64,000 nucleotides of DNA from Akkermansia muciniphila (GTDB lineage: Bacteria; Verrucomicrobiota; Verrucomicrobiia; Verrucomicrobiales; V1-33): the NCBI GenBank assembly GCA_945900785.1, contig CAMDJM010000008.1:28561-92560 (forward strand), in the 5' to 3' direction. The notes below the pieces were generated by a model, which was not told where the DNA came from, did not search any database, and saw only the letters and a program-made list of their open reading frames with translations. Position numbers and translations under genes: made by a program. Of this stretch, positions 28,032-40,401 are shown piece after piece (the stretch's first letter is position 1; the number at the start of each line of letters is the position of its first letter).

Positions 28032-28255
28032 GCAGTTGAAGTTAGAGTTGATGCGTGAAGCATTCATGGATGTCTGATGCGTATAGTTCCGCCTGTCCAC
28101 GTGCAACGATGTTTTCAGGAGGCGGATTTTCCCCATATTTTGCCTGACACATTGCTTTTGGCGTTGGCAAGTGCCACCCCGTGCGGGGATCAATGCCCGG
28201 GGCCTGCAAAATGGTGGCATCCAGGTTTTCCTTTTCCCATGCAGGGGGAGGGATG

Positions 28256-31207
28256 TTATGGTGCGTTTTCCAGGCTGACGAGCAGCATCAGGAAGCCTTC
28301 GCCAATATCCGTGCCCTGGGGCACACATACCTCGAGGGTGTTGCCCATCTTGGTGACAATGACTCCGAGAGAGGTCCAGGTTTTCAGATCCTTGGAGGTC
28401 TGAAAATCGAAGTGGATGCCGCTGAGATCGTGATCCGGGGGCAGGGGAAGGGTGAGGCAGAGTTGGTTTTCCTCCAGATGGGGCGGAGGCAGGGTGGTTT
28501 GGCTGGTGGGGTCCGCAGGATCGGAGCCCAGAGCCCATTCCATGAGGTTGCTGGCTCCATCCCCGTCAGCATCCGCGTAAGGGTGGATTTTGTCAGGAGG
28601 CACTCCGGCTGCGGCCAGAGCGAGCTGCAGGGCGAGGGCACCGCCAGTGGGCACGTAGGGCTGGACCTGGTCGAGCCAGGCGCGTTCCCTGCCATTGCCG
28701 GTGGTGCTGGTTTTAAAGGAGAAGGCCAGGACGTGTTCACCTTCCGGAATATAGAGGGAAGCCATGGACCAGATGCTGCCGGAGGTGCAGGTGGCGATTT
28801 TTTCACCATCAAGGGTGGCAAAAAGGACGGCATCTTCATGTTCCAGGAAGGTCTGGCCCTGATCCACTTTCCACCAGAAGGACAGGGACAGGGGGCCGGT
28901 GAAGGTCCTGGCGAGATCCGACTGGCTGGCGGGAAGCTGGCCCGGCTGGGTGGCTGCGAGATCGCCATCGGTGGGCCCGGTGAAATCCACCCGGCCTTTC
29001 CAGCCGTGCCCGCCTGGTGAGAGGACGGATGCCCAGCCGTTATATTGATCCAGGGCAGCATCCAGTCCGGGATCAAAAATGGCCTGGAGATGCAGGGTGC
29101 GGGTGAGGGTGAGGGGCAGGGGATTGGTGCTGGTGACGAGGCCGCCCTCGTAGTGGGAAAAGCCGGGGCCAGATGCTGTGAGAGTCACGGTTTGCCCATA
29201 GTCATAGGAAAGCTGGCCAGGGTCCACACTAACGCTGCCGCCCGGGGAAGTGAGATGGAGCCGGGGCCGCACGGAGTTGGCGCTGGTCGGGATGGTGCCA
29301 TCCGCCAGTTCCGTGGCGTTGTCGTTGCCATCGCCATCGGCATCAATCCAGCCATGGTAGCCAAGGCTGCCGAACCATTGCAGCTCCCAGGGATCCGGCA
29401 GGCCATCGTGATCACTATCCGGAGGAGCCGGCGTGAAGGACACCTCGTCCAGCCAGACGTAATCCGGTGCTGCCCCGGGCTGGGGAAAGCCGGCCCCAAA
29501 GGCTTCCCAGGTCACGGTGTGGGTGCCCTCTGCGATTTCCAGGAAATCCGCTGTCCAGTCCTGATAACCGAAGCGCGACTTTACCTGCGGGCCATCCACC
29601 AGGATGCGGCCAAAGGCGGAGAATGACCCTGGCTGACCCACGCTCCACTGGAAGTTCAGGCGGCCCGGCCCCTGCAGGCGGGTGCTGATGCCGGTGCCAC
29701 GGCCCAGAGGCGGCGTCCCGCTGCGGGCGGCATCCAGGCCATCGTGGGTCAGGGTGTCCTGGGAAATCCACGGCAGGGTATTGCCGCCAAAGGTGGAATA
29801 ACCTTCGCCCGTCCACCAGAGGCCGGCCGGCTGATCCACGGCCTGCGCCAGAGCGCTGCTGGTGAAGACCGCTTTCAGAAAGGTGTAAGGCCGGTTCAGC
29901 ACCAGGCCGATGCCACTCAGGTTGATTTCAACCTCCCCGTTGCCTTCGCTGCTATTGCTCAGCCATTTGATGAAGGTGGCACCTGCCAGGGGTGAGACAC
30001 TGGCTTCCAAGGGGGTTCCTTTGGGATAGGATTCCGCCTCCGGGGAAAGGGCAGCGGTCCCGTCCCCGGTGATGGTCAGCACGACCCGGCAGCGGTAGGA
30101 GGAAAAGTTGGTGGGATCCGTGTGGTCGAGAAATTCCTGCAGATCGCTGACGCCTTCGAAGTCATAATCCTGGGTGCCGTCCCGGGATAGGGTCCCGAAA
30201 TGGGTCAACTCCCATCCGTCCAGCATGCCATCGTGGTCATCGTCGGAATTGGCAGGGGATTTGCCGGTGCTTTGCAGCGTGACTGAAACGGGTTGGGTGC
30301 CGCCATTCATGAGCTTGACCCAATAACTGACGCCTGCCCGCCATGGCCATGGCTGGCTGATATTGAGGTCCTGCTCAAGGACCACGGGAGTATTGTTAAG
30401 CAGTGGTTGCTTCCAGTGGGCAAAGCTATTGCCGGCACGCACCGGGGATCCCTGTTCCACCCAGGCGGTGATGCCCGCTCCGGCCTGGATCATGAGTTTG
30501 AGGCGCTGTGCATCAGCCGGGGCGTTGACGCGCAGTTCCTGCTCCTCTCCGGGATTGAGCGTGCCGGACCAGGGGCCATCCAGAAAATCCACCATCGGCA
30601 CGATAATCGTGCCGGGATCGGCCGTCAGGCTGATTTCTGCGGTGCGGGGAGTATTGCTGTGATTGGCCACTCCAAAGTAGTAGGCGGCTCCGGGGCGCAG
30701 GTTTGCCCTCGTGTCGAAGTGTTGGCTGGCGGGGTTAACATTGTATGGGATTGAGGAGTTTTTTTGATCGGATCCTATATTCACGGGGTCTCCAGTGCCG
30801 AATGGGGAATTGATCCTGGATGGCCGCAAAGTGTCCCTGAGGATCCAGTCAAGGCCATCGGTGCCGGTAAAGGTCAGACCGGGCGGCGGCGGATCCGGCA
30901 TGACAAAATGGAACCATTGCCAGCCCCCGGCTGGCACCTCTGCGGAAACGCCCGTGCCATCCAGCGACACCGGCTGACTGCCAGGGGCGGTTTTCAGGCG
31001 GAGACGGTAGTAACCTGGCAGCCCTGGGCCATCGGTTACTTGTAAATAGTAGATGCCCGGCTCCATTTCCAGGGTATCGCGCCCCTGAACCGGCACAATA
31101 GCCGAATCCGCCGAGGGCTGGTTCCCGGAAATCCCCTGCGTTCCGGGCCAGTAGGTCTGGGTGAGATCGTAAAACGGTTGAGTGATTCCCGAAAGCCCAG
31201 GTGGATT
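28256..31207 (-). CDS. Giant secreted repeat protein, C-terminal part after a frameshift
   Basis: This frame holds about 984 codons and has no start of its own at the junction; the first GTG is at 31096. It continues the protein begun at 31832 in another frame. Contents include GITQPFYDLTQTYWPGTQGI at the junction, jelly-roll-like segments, calcium-binding Asp-rich spacers (DDDHDGMLDGWELTHFGTL, DSDHDGLPDPWELQWFGSL, DADGDGASNLMEWALGSDP) and InlB-type bacterial repeats (VVLTITGDGTAALSPEAESYPKG, HLTSPGGSVSVDPGQLSYDYGQ). The tail FQTSKDLKTWTSLG is common at the end of Verrucomicrobial surface proteins. A degenerate copy of its 3' end lies at 17650-17757. It is likely extracellular, with adhesive or substrate-binding roles. 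Confidence 0.8.
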   Translation of the reverse strand, partial: NPPGLSGITQPFYDLTQTYWPGTQGISGNQPSADSAIVPVQGRDTLEMEPGIYYLQVTDGPGLPGYYRLRLKTAPGSQPVSLDGTGVSAEVPAGGWQWFHFVMPDPPPPGLTFTGTDGLDWILRDTLRPSRINSPFGTGDPVNIGSDQKNSSIPYNVNPASQHFDTRANLRPGAAYYFGVANHSNTPRTAEISLTADPGTIIVPMVDFLDGPWSGTLNPGEEQELRVNAPADAQRLKLMIQAGAGITAWVEQGSPVRAGNSFAHWKQPLLNNTPVVLEQDLNISQPWPWRAGVSYWVKLMNGGTQPVSVTLQSTGKSPANSDDDHDGMLDGWELTHFGTLSRDGTQDYDFEGVSDLQEFLDHTDPTNFSSYRCRVVLTITGDGTAALSPEAESYPKGTPLEASVSPLAGATFIKWLSNSSEGNGEVEINLSGIGLVLNRPYTFLKAVFTSSALAQAVDQPAGLWWTGEGYSTFGGNTLPWISQDTLTHDGLDAARSGTPPLGRGTGISTRLQGPGRLNFQWSVGQPGSFSAFGRILVDGPQVKSRFGYQDWTADFLEIAEGTHTVTWEAFGAGFPQPGAAPDYVWLDEVSFTPAPPDSDHDGLPDPWELQWFGSLGYHGWIDADGDGNDNATELADGTIPTSANSVRPRLHLTSPGGSVSVDPGQLSYDYGQTVTLTASGPGFSHYEGGLVTSTNPLPLTLTRTLHLQAIFDPGLDAALDQYNGWASVLSPGGHGWKGRVDFTGPTDGDLAATQPGQLPASQSDLARTFTGPLSLSFWWKVDQGQTFLEHEDAVLFATLDGEKIATCTSGSIWSMASLYIPEGEHVLAFSFKTSTTGNGRERAWLDQVQPYVPTGGALALQLALAAAGVPPDKIHPYADADGDGASNLMEWALGSDPADPTSQTTLPPPHLEENQLCLTLPLPPDHDLSGIHFDFQTSKDLKTWTSLGVIVTKMGNTLEVCVPQGTDIGEGFLMLLVSLENAP

Positions 31208-31208
31208 T

Positions 31209-31832
31209 CCCTTGCCTTCCTGCCAGGAGCAGATCCGTGCTGGAAGTCCCGGGCCGGCTCAACTCCACGAGGAAGATCCCGGCATTCCCGGGCGGGATGG
31301 TGACCTTGTAGTAGGCTGCGACATCGATCGTCTGGAATCCTGGAGCCGGCAAACTTTCTCCTGAGTCATAAAAGACCTCACCGGCGGTTGCTGGCAGGGT
31401 CCCGGCGTCCTTGACGATCACCGCCGAGGAGGTGATTTGATAGCTTTCCGGCGTGTTGCCCGCCGGATCACCAACGCGGACGTAGAAGGTGCGTCCCGGA
31501 GCGAACAGAGGAGCAAGGAAATCATTTTGCAGGCCGAATTGATTTTCCAGATTTTCTTCTGGTTGGGCTGGATCGGTATAAAGCAATGCTGGGAGAAATT
31601 TTGTGGTAACCACCCGCAGGCCCTCCGCCAGATTGCCATCCGGTAAGATAGGATTCTGCGGAACCGTGATGGCGAAGGTCAGCGTTTCCCCGGCGGCGAG
31701 CACGCCCGATGCGGTGTGCGTGCCAGCATTTCCGGCGTTCAGCGAGGCATCAAAATTCAGCGGAATGGGATCGGCATTGGCCGGGGCAGACAGCATCAGG
31801 CAGGCAAACAGCAAGATAAAAATGGAGCGCAT
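31209..31832 (-). CDS. Giant secreted repeat protein, N-terminal part before a frameshift
   Basis: Starts with signal peptide MRSIFILLFACLMLSAPANA and encodes about 208 meaningful residues with pre-peptidase-like beta-sandwich sequence (GTHTASGVLAAGETLTFAITVPQ, GRTFYVRVGDPAGNTPESYQITSS, DVAAYYKVTIPPGNAGIFLVELS). After DLLLAGRQGK the frame runs on as Arg- and Pro-rich nonsense to a stop at 30849, while sensible sequence continues in the neighbouring frame from NPPGLSGITQPF. One extra base within roughly 31205-31220 explains this. It is either a genuine inactivating mutation or an assembly error; the intact protein would be about 1190 residues. Confidence 0.8.
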
Positions 31833-32022
31833 AACGATAAGTAAAAGGGGGCTTCATTCCATTTCTACGCAAAAGGATCCGGAAGTTTCAAAAAAGCTGA
31901 AAAATGCCCGGACGGCCTTCTTAACCTTTTCCTTCACGCGCCACATGGGGAAGGAATGGCGGCCCAGGGACGTCCTGACTTCCGGGATTGCCAAACCCGG
32001 TGCGGGCGGTGCAGTTTGAGGG

Positions 32023-32904
32023 ATGAACGTCCATCACCTTGAGTTGTTTTATTACGTGGCCCGTCACGGCGGGGTGAGTGCGGCGGCGCGGCACATGCCT
32101 TATGGCATCCAGCAGCCGGCGGTCAGTGCCCAGATCATTCAGTTGGAGGATTCCCTGGGAACGACCTTGTTCCACCGCCGGCCGTTTTCCCTGACAAAAA
32201 GCGGGGAGGGACTCTATGCGCATCTGCGGCCTTTTTTTGAAGGGCTGCCGGAGGTGACGGCCCGGCTCCGCGGGCAGCACCCGGTGCACCTCCGTATCGG
32301 CGCGCCGGAGACAGTGCAGCGCGAATACCTGCCGCGCATCCTCGGGCGGCTGAAGCGCCGCTTCCCGCAAATGCATTTTACCCTGGCGACGGGCAAGGCA
32401 GATTGGCTGGAGCAGGCGCTGCTCAGCCAGGAAATTGATATTGGCTTGGGATCCCTTCTGGGAAAACGCTCCGCTGGGGTGCGGCACAAGGAATTGCTTC
32501 GCGTGGAGATGTCCCTGCTGGTGCCTGCCAAAAGCGGCTATACCAAAGCGGCCTCCTTCTGGGAGCGCGACCGCATTGATCTCCCGCTGATCGCCCTGTG
32601 TGAAGAGGAGCCCGTCTGCCGCCTCTTCCAGGCGGAACTGGCGCAGCGCAAGGTGGAATGGTTTCCCAGCCTGGAAGTGCCCAATCAGGAACTGATCGTG
32701 CACTATGTGATCCAGGGCTTCGGGGCCGGACTGACGCTGACGCCCAATCCGCACGTTCCTGCTCCGGGGGGCACCCGGCGCATCCCTCTGACGGATTTTC
32801 CGGTGATTCCCTACGGTGCCCTGTGGCTGGGGAATCCCAATGAATTGCAGTTGGCCTTTACCGAAGAAGCCACCGCCGAGGCCCGGCTGGCGCAGGGGCG
32901 GTGA
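32023..32904 (+). CDS. LysR family transcriptional regulator
   Basis: 293 residues with an N-terminal winged helix-turn-helix (HHLELFYYVARHGGVSAAARHM..QQPAVSAQIIQLEDSLGTTLFHRRPF) and a C-terminal periplasmic-binding-protein-like effector domain (LRIGAPETVQREYLPRILGRLKRRFPQMHF, VHYVIQGFGAGLTLTP). An insertion YG in the recognition helix region (RHMPYGIQQPAVS) is slightly longer than in most members. It is divergent from the frameshifted secreted protein (190 bases between starts) and 67 bases upstream of a Kef-type transporter; either may be its target. Confidence 0.93.
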   Translation: MNVHHLELFYYVARHGGVSAAARHMPYGIQQPAVSAQIIQLEDSLGTTLFHRRPFSLTKSGEGLYAHLRPFFEGLPEVTARLRGQHPVHLRIGAPETVQREYLPRILGRLKRRFPQMHFTLATGKADWLEQALLSQEIDIGLGSLLGKRSAGVRHKELLRVEMSLLVPAKSGYTKAASFWERDRIDLPLIALCEEEPVCRLFQAELAQRKVEWFPSLEVPNQELIVHYVIQGFGAGLTLTPNPHVPAPGGTRRIPLTDFPVIPYGALWLGNPNELQLAFTEEATAEARLAQGR

Positions 32905-32971
32905 GGCACAGGGGGGTCCAATTAAATGGTTTAATGCTGGCAGGAAAGTGTTAGCCGTTTAAGGTCATACG

Positions 32972-34768
32972 ATGATTGTGAATTGCATCGTGCTGGCGGC
33001 GGGTGGGGCGGCGGAAGAGAAGTTTCTGCTGATCCTCACCTTGGTATTGCTGCTGGCAGTAGCGGTGTCGCTGGTGCTGGGAAAACTGAAGCTGCCGCCC
33101 TTGCCAGGGTATTTTTTGTGCGGGGTGCTGCTGGCGGTATCGCAACTGGTGCCGCTGCATCCGGGCTCGGCGGCGGCGGCTCTGCTGTCGCAGATGGGAA
33201 ATGTGGGGATCATCCTGCTGATGTTCACCATCGGGGTGGAGTCCTCCCTGCATGAGCTGATGCAATTGCGCCGCACCGGGCTGGTGGCGGGGTTGGCGCA
33301 GTTGGTGATGACTTCGGCAGTCGCCGCAGTGGTGCTGTCCTGGCTGGGCATGCAGGGCATGGCGCTGGGCCTGACGTCTTTTCTGGTGGCGCTGTCGTCC
33401 ACGGCGGTTGGGCTGAAGTTGTTCCAGGACTTTGGGCTGGGGAATCATCCTGGAGCGCGGATGACCCTGGGGGTGGCCCTGCTCCAGGATATGGTGGTGA
33501 TCCTGCTGCTGGTGCTGCTGCCGGGCCTGACCAGTGGGCTCAATCTGAGTGGGGCGGCGCAATTGACCGGCGTGCTGATGGCGAAGGGACTGGTCTTCCT
33601 GGCGGCGGCTGCGCTGCTGAGCCGTTACGGCATTCCCCAGGTGCTGAAAGTGGTGAGCCATTCGCGGAGCCGGGAGTTGTTCACGCTATCGGTGCTGGCC
33701 TTGTGTGCCGGGGTGGCTTCGCTGGGGAGCTTACTGGGGCTGAATTCCGCCCTGGGGGCTTTTGCGGCGGGATTGGCCGTGAGCGGGTCGGTGTATAGCC
33801 ACCGGATCATGGCGGATGCGGGCACGTTCCGGGATTTTTTCCTGACGATTTTTTTCGTGTCGGTGGGGGCTTTTGTGGATGTGCCGTTTTTTCTGGCACA
33901 CTGGCCGCAATTGCTGGCCGGAGCCGCCGCGATCCTCGTGATGAAGGCCGCCGTGCTGACCCTGGCCGGGCGCTGGGGCAAGGTGCCGCTGCGTGGGGCG
34001 CTCCTGTCAGGGATCGCGCTGTCCGGGGTGGGGGAGTTCGCTGTGGTGGTGGCGAACAAGGCCGCGGAGGCCGGCTTGCTGAGCCCGCTGGTGATCCAGA
34101 CGCTGCTGATCCAGGTGGTGCTGACGCTGGGATTGTCCCCACTGATCATGCGGGTGGTGATTCCGCTGACGAAGCGCTGGGAGTCCGCCCGCAGCGGCAA
34201 GGCGGTGAAGCCGGAAAGTGGCACCCACTTCAGCAAACGGATGCGGGAGGTGCGTGACCACGCGATTTTATGTGGCTATGGGACGGTGGGGCGCATGGTG
34301 CATCAGGCCTTGGAATTGCTGGGCATTCCGGTGGTGATTGTGGAATTGAATGCACAAACCGCGCGCCGCCTGATCAAGGAAGGACACCAGGTCCTGTTTG
34401 CCGATATCGCCCAGGCGGATACCATGGATTTGGCAGGGGTGGACCGGGCGCGGGTGATTGTGATCACCTTCCCTCACGCCGAACTGGCGCGCACTGCGAT
34501 CACGATCGCCAGGGAGCGGAATCCTGACATTGCCACGCTGTGCCGGGCGCGCTTTCCCTCCGAGGTGGAAGTTCTGCGGGCGGTGGCTCCGGCGGGCATT
34601 GTGCATGATGAGCGGGAAGCCGGCTTGGCTATGCTGCGGCTGTGCCTGACCGCCTATGAGCGCGATGCCTCGGAAATCGATCTGGCGGTGGCGGGTCTGG
34701 AAATCGCGGAGGAAAAAAGCGATCCGTCCGCGGAAGCGTCCCAGCACCCCCAGCCTGCGGGGGCCTGA
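32972..34768 (+). CDS. CPA2 family cation:proton antiporter with TrkA-N domain (Kef-type)
   Basis: 598 residues: about 12 membrane helices (residues 15-390) of the Na+/H+ exchanger fold, with SSTAVGLKLFQDFGL and ALLQDMVVILLLVLLPG typical of KefB/C and YbaL, followed by a cytoplasmic Rossmann RCK/TrkA-N domain (ILCGYGTVGRMVHQALELLGIPVVIVE, LFADIAQADTMDLAGVDRARVIVITFP). The nucleotide-binding glycine motif GYGTVG is intact, so NAD(H) or a related ligand may gate it. It is probably a potassium efflux or potassium/proton antiporter. It ends 16 bases from the convergent SMP-30 gene. Confidence 0.92.
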   Translation: MIVNCIVLAAGGAAEEKFLLILTLVLLLAVAVSLVLGKLKLPPLPGYFLCGVLLAVSQLVPLHPGSAAAALLSQMGNVGIILLMFTIGVESSLHELMQLRRTGLVAGLAQLVMTSAVAAVVLSWLGMQGMALGLTSFLVALSSTAVGLKLFQDFGLGNHPGARMTLGVALLQDMVVILLLVLLPGLTSGLNLSGAAQLTGVLMAKGLVFLAAAALLSRYGIPQVLKVVSHSRSRELFTLSVLALCAGVASLGSLLGLNSALGAFAAGLAVSGSVYSHRIMADAGTFRDFFLTIFFVSVGAFVDVPFFLAHWPQLLAGAAAILVMKAAVLTLAGRWGKVPLRGALLSGIALSGVGEFAVVVANKAAEAGLLSPLVIQTLLIQVVLTLGLSPLIMRVVIPLTKRWESARSGKAVKPESGTHFSKRMREVRDHAILCGYGTVGRMVHQALELLGIPVVIVELNAQTARRLIKEGHQVLFADIAQADTMDLAGVDRARVIVITFPHAELARTAITIARERNPDIATLCRARFPSEVEVLRAVAPAGIVHDEREAGLAMLRLCLTAYERDASEIDLAVAGLEIAEEKSDPSAEASQHPQPAGA

Positions 34769-34784
34769 TGTTTTGTCAGGAATC

Positions 34785-35819
34785 TCAAGGCACCAGCTTC
34801 ACGCGGCAGAGCCAGGCATCCGCGCAGATGTAAAGATATTCCTGATGCGGGCCGCCAAAGCAGCAGTTGCCCGTGGGCACAAAGGTTTCAAGGCGGCCGA
34901 GGAGCTTGCCCTCCGGTGACATGACGTGCACCCCGCCGGGCCCGGTGGCCCAGAGGTTGCCTTTGGGGTCCACCTTCAAACCATCCGGCAGGCCTTTGTA
35001 TTTTCCGCCCCCGGCCATGGCGGTGACATCCGCGAGGATGCGGCCGGGGGCCAGGGTGCCATCCGGATGCAGTGGGTAGGCCATCCAGAGCGCGGCGGTG
35101 ACATCGGATTGGGCGACGTAGAGGGTTTTTTCGTCTGGGGACAGGGCCACGCCGTTGGGGAATTTCAGCTCCTTGGTGAGGAGCGTGACCTTGCCTTCCG
35201 GAGTGAGGCGGTAGACGCCGTTCCAGGGAATCTCACGGGTCTCCACGTCGGCGGGGCCTTTGGGCAGGCCGTAGGGGGGATCCGTGAAATAGATATTTCC
35301 CGCGCGGTCCACACAGGCATCGTTGGGGCTGTTGTAGCGCTTTCCTTCGAAATTGTCCGTGAGGGTGCGCTTGCCCCCCCCGCCGCTGAGGCTGAGGGCG
35401 GAAAGGCGGCGGTCCCCATGCTCGCAGGAGATGAGCCGGCCGGCCGGATCAAAGGTCAGCCCATTCGAGCCGGACTCGCGGCTGTAGGTGTTGGTTCCGG
35501 TATAACCGGAGGGCTTTAAAAAGGTCGTCAGCCCCTCACCTTCCTTCCATTGGAAGACGGTATTTTGCGGCACATCGGAAAACAGCACGGCGCCCAGCGC
35601 CGCCGACCACACCGGGCCTTCCGACCAATCCAGTCCTGCGGCGAGCACTTCCATTTTTGCCCCAGGCGGCACCAAAGCATTGAATCCAGGATCCAGCCGG
35701 ATGATTTCTCCCAGCACCGGCCTCGGCGTCACATCATCCGCCTTGGCAGAATACGGGGCTGCAGGCAGAAGAAGAAGGCCCAGCGCGAAGGCGGTAAAAG
35801 GAGAGGAATGAGTCTGCAT
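34785..35819 (-). CDS. Exported SMP-30/gluconolactonase family protein
   Basis: About 344 residues with signal peptide MQTHSSPFTAFALGLLLLPAAPYSAKA. The six-bladed SMP-30 propeller shows the expected metal ligands: Glu in GLDWSEGPVW, Asn in SNGLTFDP and YNSPNDACVD, and Asp in NGVALSPDEKTLYVAQ. The family hydrolyses sugar lactones such as gluconolactone. The frame is open to 35861, but the ATG at 35819 starts the signal peptide. A perfect 7-base-pair hairpin (TTTTGTG/CACAAAA, 35845-35863) sits just upstream of the start and could be an operator or leader structure. Confidence 0.9.
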   Translation of the reverse strand: MQTHSSPFTAFALGLLLLPAAPYSAKADDVTPRPVLGEIIRLDPGFNALVPPGAKMEVLAAGLDWSEGPVWSAALGAVLFSDVPQNTVFQWKEGEGLTTFLKPSGYTGTNTYSRESGSNGLTFDPAGRLISCEHGDRRLSALSLSGGGGKRTLTDNFEGKRYNSPNDACVDRAGNIYFTDPPYGLPKGPADVETREIPWNGVYRLTPEGKVTLLTKELKFPNGVALSPDEKTLYVAQSDVTAALWMAYPLHPDGTLAPGRILADVTAMAGGGKYKGLPDGLKVDPKGNLWATGPGGVHVMSPEGKLLGRLETFVPTGNCCFGGPHQEYLYICADAWLCRVKLVP

Positions 35820-35950
35820 GACGCCATGTAAGGGGAAAGGCGGTTTTTGTGCAAGACACAAAATGGCAGCGCGCGCAACGCCGCTGAAGCCGTGCCGGAA
35901 ATTACCTTCGCATTAAAATAGAAAGAAAATTCAACCGGGCGTCTAATAGC

Positions 35951-36343
35951 TTGAAGTTAAGCAACATCGATCAACCATCTGAAGAAAAAATCACGATTGT
36001 TCTCTTGCTGGGAACGATGGCTGCTGCATGGGGAAGCGAATACCTTCAGACATCCATGCCATCTATTTTAGAACGCATTGCCGGCCCCCTTCTGGCAATG
36101 ATCTCGCCCCTGTCCCGCCGTGAGCGCCTCGCTCTCCGGCAGGCTCAAAAAAAGCGGCAACTCGAGGTCCTTGATCACGAACTCAAACAAAAAAAGCTCA
36201 ATGGTGAGCCGGTAGGTCACCGGAGGTTGAAAACCCTCATGCTGGCCGCCGGCACCAGCCGTGGAAAAACCATCCGATTGCTCAAGGAACTGGGTGCACG
36301 TCCCTCTTCCCGGAAAGGCGAGGAGTTGTGGACCTTGGAGTGA
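35951..36343 (+). CDS. Small hypothetical protein with helix-rich, HTH-like C-terminus
   Basis: Up to 130 residues from a TTG at 35951; an ATG at 36017 would give 108. The middle is a basic, charged helix (RRERLALRQAQKKRQLEVLDHELKQKK) and the end (LKTLMLAAGTSRGKTIRLLKELGARPSS..ELWTLE) looks like a short winged helix-turn-helix. I recognise no named family. It overlaps the long but unlikely N-terminal extension of the methyltransferase that follows, which supports the shorter start there. AT content just upstream is higher than in the surroundings and may hold its promoter. Confidence 0.5.
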   Translation: MKLSNIDQPSEEKITIVLLLGTMAAAWGSEYLQTSMPSILERIAGPLLAMISPLSRRERLALRQAQKKRQLEVLDHELKQKKLNGEPVGHRRLKTLMLAAGTSRGKTIRLLKELGARPSSRKGEELWTLE

Positions 36344-36437
36344 TTTTTTGGGATCCGCCTCCGCCTGCTCCCCTTGGCAGGCGGTTTCGCCGCACCGCGC
36401 GGCTGAACAACCGGCGCCGGCACCCTTCCCGCTTGTC

Positions 36438-37532
36438 ATGGGGTGCCCCACGGCCCTGCTTTCCCCTCCCGTGTCCCACCCTCTCGCTATCCTCCCTTCG
36501 ACTGACCCCGCTCAGATTCTTCAGCTCCGTGACCGCCAATATGGCGCGGAATTGATTGCTGCCGCCCTCCTGCATTACGATTTCTTCACATGGCTAAAGT
36601 CCCATGCAGGTGCCAGCCTGGACATGATTTGCCAGCATTTCGGCTGGGTGGCCCGTCCTGGGGATGTGTTGCTCACCCTCTGCCGCGCCTATGGATTCGT
36701 GGCCACCGATGCCGCTGGCGGCAATCGTCTGACGCCCGTGGCGGAAGAGCACATGGTGAAAGACTCGCCCTGGTTTCTCGGTCCCTATTATGAACCCATC
36801 CGCAATACGCCCATCGTGCAGGGTTTTCTGAAAGTGCTTTCCACGGGCAAACCCGCGAATTGGCAGGCCAAAGCAAATGCCAGCGACTGGCACGCCTCCA
36901 TGCTGGATCCCGTCTTTGCCCAAAGCTTTACCGCGCTCATGAATTGCCGCGGCATCACCTTCGGCCAATTCCTGGCCAGGGCCCTGACCCCGCTGCTGGC
37001 CCACCGGCACCATGTGCTGGATGTCGGCGGCGGATCCGGCATCTACGCTGCGGCCATTCTTGCCACGCATCCGCACCTCACCGGCACCGTCCTCGAGCAG
37101 CCACCCGTGGACGCCATCACCCGTCAGGAAATTGCCCGCCACGGCTTGGAAAGCCGCCTGCAGGTCCTTTCCGGAGATATGTTCGCCATCCCTTGGCCGT
37201 CCACCGGTGTCCTGCTGCTGTCCAATGTCCTGCACGACTGGGACCTGCCGGAAATCCGCCTCCTCCTCGCCCAGGCGGCCCGTGCCCTCCCCGCCGGCGG
37301 TCTGCTCATCATCCACGATGCCTTCATCAGCGACGATAAAACCGGCCCCCTCCCCGTCGCCGAATACTCGGCCCTTCTGATGAACATCACCCAGGGTAAA
37401 TGTTATAGCCCTGCCGAATATGGCGCGCTCCTGAAGGAATCCGGCTTCCAACCCGGTTCCTACCAGGACACCATCGCCGGCCGCGGTTTCATGACCGCCG
37501 TGAAATTGCAGGAGGCTGCTCCAGGCCTTTGA
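36438..37532 (+). CDS. SAM-dependent O-methyltransferase, ArdB/CrtF-like
   Basis: About 364 residues. An N-terminal winged-helix-type dimerisation domain (AELIAAALLHYDFFTWLKSHAGASLDMICQHFG) precedes a Rossmann methyltransferase domain with motif I VLDVGGGSGIYAAAIL, SGDMFAIPWPSTGVLLLSNVLHDWD and LPAGGLLIIHDAF. This is the layout of O-methyltransferase family 2 enzymes acting on small aromatic or polyketide substrates; the substrate here is unknown. ATG 36438 and GTG 36471 are possible starts; the frame upstream to 36261 overlaps another gene and is Pro/Ser-rich. It converges with the SNF2 helicase, 12 bases apart. Confidence 0.85.
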   Translation: MGCPTALLSPPVSHPLAILPSTDPAQILQLRDRQYGAELIAAALLHYDFFTWLKSHAGASLDMICQHFGWVARPGDVLLTLCRAYGFVATDAAGGNRLTPVAEEHMVKDSPWFLGPYYEPIRNTPIVQGFLKVLSTGKPANWQAKANASDWHASMLDPVFAQSFTALMNCRGITFGQFLARALTPLLAHRHHVLDVGGGSGIYAAAILATHPHLTGTVLEQPPVDAITRQEIARHGLESRLQVLSGDMFAIPWPSTGVLLLSNVLHDWDLPEIRLLLAQAARALPAGGLLIIHDAFISDDKTGPLPVAEYSALLMNITQGKCYSPAEYGALLKESGFQPGSYQDTIAGRGFMTAVKLQEAAPGL

Positions 37533-37544
37533 CGGACGGACTGG

Positions 37545-40352
<2,808 letters not shown>

Positions 40353-40401
40353 GCGGGAGCCTTAACCCCGAAAGCCCGCCGGAACCACCAGGAGTTTCCG
40401 G

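Noticed and set aside
31195..31225. Programmed ribosomal frameshifting
   Set aside because: No canonical slippery heptamer with a following structure was recognised; a plain indel is simpler.
36261..36437. N-terminal extension of the methyltransferase
   Set aside because: It overlaps another reading frame, is Pro/Ser-rich and lies outside the family domain; starts at 36438 or 36471 fit better.
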